DNA from: Acanthamoeba lenticulata
Taxonomy: Eukaryota > Discosea > Longamoebia > Acanthamoebidae
Reading direction: 5' to 3'
Assembly: GCA_002179805.1 (NCBI GenBank)
Contig: NAVB01000281.1
Span: 1-26,188 of the forward strand
Length of the DNA: 26,188 bases
Shown here: positions 19,064 to 26,188 of the stretch, piece by piece
Layout of the letters: each line of letters starts with the position of its first letter
Position numbering within the stretch: the stretch's first letter is position 1
Position numbers and translations under genes: made by a program
Notes under the pieces: model-generated
Told to the model about the DNA's origin: nothing
The model's database searches: none
What the model saw: only the letters and a program-made list of their open reading frames with translations

Positions 19064-20728
19064 ATGGAGGCAAAGCAGACAGACGATGCGCCCTACCGAG
19101 CGATCCCTAAAATTGTGCGTTGCGTTTTTGTTCGTGCTAGTGTTGCCAATGCAGCTCACTCCGCGACCAGGAGCTACATGCACATTTGAACGGCTCGTTG
19201 CGAGATTCGACGGTGGTGGATCTCCTACGCGCCAAGCGGAGGCGTGAGGGAGGCGGAGCGGCGGGCTCCGCCGAGGAGGACCTCCCGGCCTACCTCTTCC
19301 AGCACAATCGCAGCCTCGACGAGTACGAGCCCGACCTTGCTGCCGCCCCACAGCAGGGAACCCTGTGCTGATGTCGTGTGCTGGACAATCACCACTGCAA
19401 GGTGCTTTCAGGTGTTTGGCTTGATCCACAAGCTGACCAACTCGCTCGACGTCATCAAGCGGATCACACGCGAGGTCCTGGAGGACTTTGCAGAAGAGAA
19501 CGTCAAGTACATCGAGCTGCGAACGACGCCCAAGGATGTAGCGCCAGAGGCAGGCGAGACCGATGGTATGACCAAGCGGCAGTACGTGGAAGCTGTGCTG
19601 GCAACCATGGACGAGGTACTGTGATGGGCCATCTTCAAGTGGGTGCTGGCGAGGTCGATGACAAACAGCCTCCTTTTCTGTGGTGTGTTCACAGTGTAGT
19701 CGAACGTGTCCCATTCGCGCCAAACTGTTGCTGAGCATCAACCGAGCCATGAAGCTGTACACGACTGCTCACTTCGCGTCACAAGTGGCTCATAAGGACA
19801 AACTGACTCCCGCTCACGTTCTCTTTTCTTTGGTCCCTCCGAGTAGTGATGAGGCCATGGAAGTGGTTCTTCTGGCTCACGAGTTCCGAGATCGCGGCGT
19901 CGTGGGCATCGACTTCTCCGGCAATCCCTTGTTGGCACGTCACACACAGACCCCAACCCCCTCAAGATTGGATTCTGACGACAACTCTTGGGGATGGGGC
20001 GCTCTAGGTCAACTTCGTGGACTTTGTTCCTGTCCTGGAGAAGGCCCGCGCCCTCGGGCTGCCCATCACTGTCCATCTCGCTGGTACCCTCTCTTGGTCT
20101 CTCGCTCTCTCGATGTTGTGGACGGAGTTGAAGATGCGCTTCATGACCCAACAACAATCGCGTGCGCAGAGGTGTTGAACCACGCCGACACGGAGGCGGT
20201 GCTCCGGTTCAAGCCCGAGCGGGTGGGCCACGCATGCTACCTCGACAAGTGCGTCTCTCTTCTCTCTCTACGCTCCTGTCAAGTGTGTGTATGGATCTCA
20301 CTGGTAATGCAACGCAAGGCACTGGGACTTGTTCTTCCAACAATGCATCCCGCTCGAGGTCTGCCTGTCCTCCAACCGCTGCACGATGGTCCTCACCGAG
20401 CTCGACTCGCACCACTTCAAGGAGCTCTACCAGGCCAAGCACCCCGTCGTCCTTTGTGTACGTCTTTATAGAAAGCAACATCGTCATCAACCCCTTCCGA
20501 TAATGGTGGTGATCGTGATGTTGGTGGACGGAAGGGCAGACGGACGACAAAGGCATCTTCTCCACCTCGCTCTCGCACGAGTACGCACTGGCCGCTTCGG
20601 CCTTTGGGCTGTCGCAAAAGCAGCTGTTTGAGCTGTCGCGAGGCAGCATCGAGTGCATTTTTGCGCCAGAGGACGAGAAGGAAGCCCTCCGACAGCTCTG
20701 GCGCAACGAAGAACATCATTTTGCTTGA
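19064..20728 (+). CDS. ADAL: Adenosine deaminase-like protein (ADAL/MAPDA), N6-methyl-AMP deaminase
   Basis: Nine exons: 19064-19114, 19171-19322, 19402-19615, 19695-19756, 19847-19934, 20008-20083, 20170-20248, 20319-20457, 20540-20728; 349 aa, close to human ADAL (355). The zinc and catalytic residues are all present: ELHAHLNGS (H20, H22), TVHLAE (H212, E215), RVGHACYLD (H235) and CTDDKGIF (D289, D290). The NGS after HxHL, DFSGNP and HPVVLCTDDKGIFSTSLSHE mark the ADAL branch rather than classical ADA. ADAL removes the N6-methyl group from N6-methyl-AMP, clearing m6A-derived nucleotides in the cytosol. Intron 5 has no in-frame GT donor; TTG/gcacgt (GC-AG) restores frame exactly. If that intron is not spliced so, the gene would carry a frameshift. 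Confidence 0.9.
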
Positions 20729-20755
20729 ATAGAAAAAGAGAGAGGCCGCAGCAAC
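20729..20755. other. 27-bp gap between convergent stop codons
   Basis: The deaminase stop and the stop of the Lys-rich gene are 27 bp apart, so the two 3' untranslated regions must overlap on opposite strands. No AATAAA is present in the gap. Confidence 0.8.
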
Positions 20756-21863
20756 TCACGCCAGCTCTTCCTCCTTCTTTTCGCTCTTGGTGCTCTTCTT
20801 GGCCTTGGCCACGACCTTGGCGAGCTTCTTCTCCTCGGCTGCCTTTGCCTTCTCGGCCTTCTTGGCTTTCTCCTTCAGCTTCTTTTCTTCTCGCTTCTCC
20901 TTTCTGGACTTTTCATCCGCTGAAGCAGCGCTCTTGGTCTTCTTGGTCTTCTTCGTCGGTGGCGGGGCCGCTGCAGCTCCCACACGGTGCTGGTTAGTCG
21001 CGACTCTAGAGCAAGGTAGTGGAGAGCCAAGTAGTACATCACGTACACGACTCAACAAACTTCTGCGCTTGATCTTCTGCGTCAAACGTCTCCACTACTT
21101 GCACAGAGCCATCGTCGTGCTGCATTGGGGGGAGGTCGAGTAGCGCGCCATTTGTCATTCATGCGTGCCGTGAACAACGACGAGGTGCATAAAGGAGTCG
21201 TACAATCTTGAAGACGCCCCAGCGCTTGGCGTCCTTGCCCGCCTCTGCCACCGCCCCGAGAAGGCGCATTACAGAGTCCGATTCTTCCGATCCCTGCTCA
21301 GCCACCTGCTCCATCAAGCGGGCCACGTCCCCCAAGTTCAACTCGTCGCCGTCATCAGGGTTGTTGGCCTCCAAAGCCAACTCGTCAAGGCTTGCCTCTT
21401 CCTTTGCGCCTTCATCCGCCGCTGCCGTCTTTTTGGTCAGCTTCTTCGCCTCCTTGCGTGTCGCCTTGTCTTCATCCGACTCAGTTGTCTTTTGCTTCTT
21501 GGTCTTCTTGGTCTCCTTCACAGAGGGCTGTTCTTCGGCGTCGGCAACTGCCTTCTTGGCCGCCTTCTTGGCTTCTTTGGCAGCCTTCTTCTCTGCAGCT
21601 TGCGTGCTGCAAGAGCATTATCTATCAAAGTTGTTCTTCTGGAGGATGCTGAAGCTTATTGGGGGGGGGGGAGCAAGGGCGTACCTGTCCTTCGGAGCAC
21701 ACAAGATCACGGACGTTGTGAACGATCTGTGGGTGGCGAAAAACTGAGCGCTTCGTGCTGTGCGCAGGGGTGTGGAGGTGCCCGTGACACTCAAAAGAGA
21801 GAAGCGAGAACAACCCCTCTTGGGCAACGCTGTTGCCGAAGCGATCTTGCTTGAGGCGCGCAT
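20756..21863 (-). CDS. Lys-rich protein with probable mitochondrial presequence, function unknown
   Basis: Four exons: 21685-21863, 21204-21606, 21047-21119, 20756-20970; 289 aa. The first ~50 residues (MRASSKIASATALPKRGCSR onward to ATHRSFTTS) are rich in R, S, T and A with no acidic residue until after residue 50, as in mitochondrial targeting peptides. Then come Lys/Ala/Glu-rich stretches (~62-110) and a more ordered centre at ~125-215: ELNLGDVARLMEQVAE, MRLLGAVAEAG, RWGVFKIHDDGSVQVVETFD. The tail is Lys/Glu-rich and probably forms a single charged helix. I do not recognise a family. The intron-3 acceptor was chosen at GCTGCAG because it gives a 76-bp intron with a CTAAC branch; other acceptors nearby also keep frame. 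The gene is divergent from the Claspin-like gene and shares its upstream region. Confidence 0.72.
21661..21671. repeat. G11 homopolymer in intron 1 of the Lys-rich gene
   Basis: Read on the minus strand this is a C run just after the donor of a 78-bp intron. Similar C runs occur at 2037-2048 and 9231-9240, always outside coding exons. Confidence 0.9.
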
Positions 21864-21946
21864 TGTTTCAGTTGTGGGTTGTGCGAAAACCTTCAAATTC
21901 TTGTCGTTAGCTTCAATTTCGTGCCGACATCAACGGCCTGTGCGCT

Positions 21947-21958
21947 TTTGGCGCGAAA
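21947..21958. promoter_or_regulatory. Perfect E2F/DP palindrome TTTGGCGCGAAA
   Basis: Both strands match the E2F consensus TTTSSCGC (TTTGGCGC and TTTCGCGC). It lies 57 bp before the ATG of the Claspin-like gene and 83 bp from that of the divergent Lys-rich gene, in their 152-bp shared upstream region. E2F sites drive S-phase genes, which agrees with a replication-checkpoint role for the plus-strand gene. Confidence 0.65.
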
Positions 21959-22015
21959 GGGGCCGTGTTCCGTTGTTGCTGGACGGAACAGCAACTGTAA
22001 AGATTGCATTGAAGA

Positions 22016-25000
22016 ATGGAAGTCAAGGCCAACCGTTATGCGAGACGCCGCCGCACTAGCGGGGAATCAGATGCTGCAGCAACAGAAGAGAAGGCCATTG
22101 AAGGCCCCAAGATGAAATTCAGAACGCAGCCAGCAAAGAAGCAAGAAGAGTCGAAAGTGAGCATCAAAGTTAAAGATTCCTTCGCCCGATTGGTAGCTAC
22201 GCTCGGCTATGAGCCTACATTGGACGACGTGATGGAAGAGGAACAAGATGTCGAGGTGTCGTCTGAGATTGACGAACCTGAAGGGCGCGGACTGGCTGCT
22301 GGGCTGCAGACGCTGGCCAAGCAGCTACAGGCGTTCGGCCACAAGGACGTTGAGGTGAGCGGGCTTTCGTATGGCGACAGCGCCTACGACAATGACGTCG
22401 ACGACTTTGATCTCTGCGAGGAGGTGGTCTCCTCTGAAGAACCTGCCGTCGATTCCACCGCGGCAGAAAGCGCACAAAAGCAAGAAGGTACGACTCTTGT
22501 GCCGTCCTTCTACGCATCTTGCTGCTGACAAAGGTTTAATGTGCAGCCACGGAAGAAGGGGAGCAGAAAGCGACAACGAACGTCGAGACAGAGAAGAGCG
22601 TAACAGTGACCTCGAGGGCCGAAGCCACACCCAAACCAAAGCCGAAGGAATCCCCGGCCGTGCAGCGAACACCAGAGGCGGTGAAGAACACGAGCGTGCC
22701 AGAAAGGGATGAAGACGAAGAGGGCGATGATACCCCAATTCAAAAGCAGCGCAAGGCCAGAGAGCCAGAGGCCCGCCAGGAGCCAGAGGAGGTGAGCGAG
22801 AGGCGACAGGCAAAACAAATGGAAGTGGTTGCGCGGAAGCCGTCGATTGACGAAGACGTCGATGAAGACGATCGCCCAATTTCGGATTTGATCGGAGGAC
22901 TAAGGCGAGAGGATGAAGAAGAAGAGGAAGAGGAAGAAGAGGACGCGCTCCTGCGCTTCCTTGGCGGTGACGATGAGGATGACGCAAAGCCGAGCTCCCG
23001 GGTCGACTCAACCTCCGCGGCTTCGAGCAGCAAGAAGGTGGGCCCTTGTTCTTCTTGTTCTACCCCCACTTCGATTCTTGATCTTATTCTTCTTCTTCAC
23101 CAACAGCGCCGGCGTGCCGAGAGCGACGACAGTGCGGCAGAGGAAGAGGACCAACAAAGGGACGAGGCTGCTGAAGAAACCACCGACGGCAAGAAGACGA
23201 AGACGCGCACCAAGAAGGATGGACCGCCCAGCAAGCGACAGAAGAAGATCGCTCGAGAGGTGGAGGACGCCCGCACGACGGCCTCGCGCGTGACCCAAAA
23301 GATCATGCGCCGTGCGTCCCTCCCGCCCTCCAATCTCTCCCTCTCTTCTCTGTCTTGGCTCATCATGCGTGATCAAAGAGGGCCGACTCAACTTGGAGCG
23401 AATCGAAGCGCCGCCGATGGACGTGCAAGCCTTTGCCAACCGCCTCCTTCGACGATCCGCCATCCTGCGCAAGACGCCCATGTGCGTATTTCCCCTTTGT
23501 CCCGCCGACTGGGCAGCAACTCATGGCTGTGGGCTTTGTTGACGATGTCAAGCAGGGCTGTGCCGCGTTTGTCAGCCGACACTGCGCCGCCTCGTGACGG
23601 TACGTGGAGGAGCCGTCATTGCAGCGTTACCTTGCAACACAATCTCATCGCCAATTCGCAGGCGGGCTTTACGTGTGCCCTCCGTCCGAGCCAAAGGCTC
23701 AAGAGAAGGCCGCCATGGAGGTAGAAGAGCCGCCCAAAGGGGAGGACGTCCTCGTCGTCGCTCCGCCCCCAGCGCAGAAGCTCGCCACCCCGCCGCTGCC
23801 GCGCGAGTCTGAGCAAAACCACAGCAAGCACGATGACGGTGATGATGACGATGATGAAGGCGATTCCCACGCCGTCGCCTCTGACGTATCTGCTCAGGTG
23901 CGTGCTATTATGACCAAAAAACCGATTCGTTGGTTCGTTCTTGTCTACGGGGACTGATCACAAGTCTCTGCAGCTGCCGGCCAACTGGGCCACGACGCTG
24001 GAGATGCCCATGGAGACCACCCAGGACCTGTGGCGCATGAGCGGCCTCGTGCGTCCCGACCCTCTTCCTCCTCGTCACTAAGTTGTGGACTAACATTTGG
24101 TCCGTTCTCGCAGGACGAGGTTGCGGCCAAGTCCCACACGGACGCTGCCGAGTCCTCGAAGGAGCAGTCGACCGAGGGCGTCGTCAACCTCTCCTACGAG
24201 CCCACTCTGGAGCCCGCCACTCTCGACCTCGGCGAGGCGGCAGCCGCAGCGTCGGATCAGGCAGCAGAGTCAAGGCAGGACGACCTCGGCGCCATCTTTG
24301 ATGCTGAGACCGGCGAGGAGGAGGCTGAGAGCGGCAAGGCTGAGGTTGAGACCCCAGCCGAGCGCGCCAACGCGATCAAGAAAGTCGAAGTCGAAGCGGC
24401 TGTGGAGGCCGTTGACGACGAGGAGGCCCTCATCGCCGAGCTAGAGGGACGAAGCGAAGTCCAGGAGGCAGCGAATGATGAAGATGATGACGGAGAGGAG
24501 GAGGACGAAGAGGAAGAAAGTGGCGAGGCGGGAGAGAAGGCCAAGTCTTATCACGCCATGTGGCAGAACGAGAGGGAGGACGAAGAGCTGAAGGCCATCA
24601 TGCGACGCTTCTGCCCAAAGACTCTTGCCAAGGGCGATGGAGGAGACGACGACGAGGATGATGAAGATGGAGAGGACATGGGCGAAGGAGACGAGGGCGT
24701 GGTGGCGCCTCGCCGATCCGCCGCGGCGAACGCGAAGAGCCACGTCGGGGTGAAGGTGTGGGATATGTACGGCAAAGAGGACGAAGAGGACGAGGACGAC
24801 GAGGATGAAGAGGATGAGGACGGAAACGACAGCGACAAGGAGAACGGCCGAGCGTCGGCGAAGAAGGCCAACGCCAGGTTCAACAGCTCCTCGTATCGTC
24901 ATGCGGCAGCCCAGAAGAAGGCCAAGAAGGCCACGACAACGGAGGAGCAGCCATCGGGCTCCATCTTCAGCGCTGCGTCGATGTCGCTCTCTCTGACATC

Positions 25001-25085
25001 ATCCATGTCGATGATGGATGATGAGGACGAGGCGGAGACCATGAACCTCATCAAGCGCATCCAGAAGACCAACACGCTCTATTGA
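22016..25085 (+). CDS. Acidic disordered protein, tentatively Claspin/Mrc1-like
   Basis: Eight exons: 22016-22487, 22547-23037, 23107-23311, 23379-23481, 23556-23599, 23662-23897, 23974-24048, 24114-25085; 865 aa, phases close. Mostly low complexity with long D/E runs. A short ordered stretch at ~380-415, RVTQKIMRQGRLNLE then PPMDVQAFANRLLRR, resembles the Claspin segment in which a TQ-x-IRES-x-LNLP string precedes a fork-binding Phe motif. Near residue ~690, YHAMWQNEREDEELKAIMRR recalls the Asp/Glu-rich Mrc1-domain end. Claspin/Mrc1 travels with the replication fork and mediates Chk1/Rad53 activation. The family call is from short similarities only; the E2F site upstream is independent support. 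Another acidic nuclear protein remains possible. Exon 5 is just 44 bp. Confidence 0.7.
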
Positions 25086-25323
25086 GCAAAATAAATCAAA
25101 AAAATTAAATGCACATTCTGAAAAATTCGAGAAACAAAAGAGAAAACAAGGGAAAGCGCTGCTTCATTTTCTTTGATTCTTACGATCAAGATATATTCAC
25201 GTGAGCCAACGAACTGTACTCTAGGCTAGTACTCTGCAGGCTCCTTGCCCCGAGCACAACCTGCCCACGCGTGGGTGTGCCGGCACACAGCCAGAAAGGA
25301 GAACACAAGGCGGATTATTGGAG
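25086..25323. promoter_or_regulatory. Intergenic region with two adjacent perfect palindromes
   Basis: The first ~60 bp are AT-rich 3' flank. At 25264-25275 lies CCCACGCGTGGG and at 25275-25288 GTGTGCCGGCACAC, both perfect and sharing one base. They sit 36 to 60 bp before the ATG at 25324, so they are placed to act on that gene's promoter. The first centres on ACGCGT, the core of the yeast MluI cell-cycle box. Confidence 0.5.
25090..25095 (+). terminator. Poly(A) signal AATAAA of the Claspin-like gene
   Basis: AATAAA begins 5 nt after the TGA stop and is followed by AT-rich DNA. The 3' untranslated region would be very short. Confidence 0.5.
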
Positions 25324-26188
25324 ATGGACATTCAAGACCCCTCCCAGAGACGCGAACAAAAAGATGACCGACGCAGGTGCGTAGCTGGTCCATTTTTATT
25401 TTACCTCTCGTTTTTTCAGAATTTATTATTATTATTTTCCCCTTTTATAGTAATTTAATATGTGTATTCAATTTTTCATTTACAGCAGCTTGCACGTGTC
25501 TTCGACCAGCAACACGCGCCCGTCTCGGTCCTTTGCCACGCTGCCGTCGGTCTCGCCCACCTCGCGCCGCGGCCAGCGGCTCACGCCCTCCCGAGTACTC
25601 GCTTGCACCCCAGCTCCCTTCCACCACACGCCTCGCCTGGCCGTTGTGCTGATTTGGTTTTTTTATTTGTGTACTAGTTCACATCGATGGAAGACGTGCT
25701 CGACGACCCAAGCCTGGCCTTTCGACCGAGTTCTCCGCTCCACGACAGCGGAGGCCCGAGTGCGTGCTTTTGTAAAAAATTCTTTTTCATTATTTTGTCT
25801 TGAATTAAGGCACATATTCCCCAATTGGGGGAATTGTTGTTTGGCAGGCCTGCACTCGTCGTCGTCGTCGTGGAACAGCCGACATGCGGGCTTCTCGCCC
25901 AGCTCCATCTCGCCGCCGTCGGTGATGCCGCCCATGAAGGAGGAGACCCTCGACGACGCGCTGCACCGCGTCCTCTCCTGCACGCACCACTGCCGCCTCA
26001 AGAACGAGGACATCGCGTGGGCCCTCAACGTGCTCAACCACAAGCTGCAGGTGCGCACGATCCGCGAGTTCTCCGACCTGAAGCTCGACAGCCCGGCCAC
26101 CAAGGCGCAGCTCCTCAAGAACTGGCCCGTCAACCGGTTCCTGAGCTGCCTCCAGGCACGTCCGCGTGATTATTTTTCTTCTTCTTTT
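25324..26188 (+). CDS. 5' part of an unrecognised gene (runs off the window)
   Basis: Exons 25324-25376, 25486-25594, 25678-25759 and 25848-26155; the last seems to end at a GC donor (CTCCAG/gcacgt), after which the DNA turns T-rich like an intron. About 184 codons are visible. The start MDIQDPSQRREQKDD and a Ser/Pro/Arg-rich region look disordered, with a run of Ser before AGFSPSSISPPSVMPP. From about residue 128 an ordered helical stretch appears: TLDDALHRVLSC, CRLKNEDIAWALNVLNHKLQ, RTIREFSDLKLDSPATKAQL, NWPVNRFLSCLQ. Its size and rhythm resemble a SAM-like helical domain, but I cannot name the family. Exon 2 has a tandem CAGCAG acceptor allowing inclusion or loss of one Ser. If the last donor is not used, translation stays open to the window edge. 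Confidence 0.65.

Noticed and set aside
21006..21048. 43-bp intron in the Lys-rich gene (donor gtgtac, acceptor CTCTAG)
   Set aside because: It keeps frame, but a 76-bp alternative with gtacgt donor, CTAAC branch and GCTGCAG acceptor is much stronger.
22215..23011. Long minus-strand frames opposite the Claspin-like gene
   Set aside because: Products are Leu/Ser/Arg-rich complements of acidic coding sequence with no motif; the plus-strand model closes in phase over eight exons.
1..26188. Mobile elements, viral insertions, CRISPR arrays or recent bacterial transfer
   Set aside because: No transposase, reverse transcriptase, integrase, terminal repeats or spacer arrays were seen, and all recognised genes are intron-rich and eukaryotic.

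Overview
The window reads as compact, GC-rich nuclear DNA from an amoebozoan protist, most likely an Acanthamoeba species. The reasons are many short introns (about 43 to 183 bp, mostly 60 to 100), an unusual 5' splice consensus GT[A/G]CG[T/C], poly-Q tracts, tiny intergenic gaps, and a protein set of amoeboid type (G-beta, DH-PH RhoGEF, SREBP-like factor). The organism name is inference. No rRNA, tRNA, transposon or CRISPR was seen. I rebuilt exon structures by hand; for 11 genes all exon phases close, from ATG to stop (or to the window edge for the last).

Layout, left to right: a histidine-phosphatase/phosphoglycerate-mutase-like gene (minus, 67-1545); the heterotrimeric G-protein beta subunit (plus, 2284-3720); a DH-PH RhoGEF (plus, 4310-7685); a Di19-type zinc finger plus RING-H2 protein (minus, 7958-9216); a poly-Q protein with a ubiquitin-binding-like helix (minus, 9400-10386, end uncertain); a full-length SREBP-type membrane-bound bHLH-Zip transcription factor (minus, 11371-15958, 11 exons, 1243 aa); an RGG-rich protein (minus, 16804-19018); an ADAL/MAPDA-type N6-methyl-AMP deaminase (plus, 19064-20728); a Lys-rich, probably mitochondrial protein of unknown role (minus, 20756-21863); a large acidic Claspin/Mrc1-like protein (plus, 22016-25085); and the 5' part of an unrecognised gene (plus, 25324 to the edge).

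The most interesting item is the SREBP-type gene. Two blocks that look like separate genes, a poly-Q bHLH-Zip factor and a membrane/helical-repeat protein, join through phase-matched introns. The joined protein has an acidic N-terminus, bHLH-Zip, TM1, a short loop with an RVLL site-1-protease-like motif, TM2 and an SREBP-like regulatory domain. Its DNA-contacting basic region carries arginine where SREBPs carry their diagnostic tyrosine.

Neighbouring genes are not an operon. G-beta and RhoGEF could both act in chemotactic signalling, and the Claspin-like gene has a perfect E2F palindrome just upstream, which fits S-phase expression. Gene pairs are packed tightly: 45 bp between the divergent ATGs at 19018/19064, 27 bp between the convergent stops at 20728/20756, and 152 bp between the divergent ATGs at 21863/22016.
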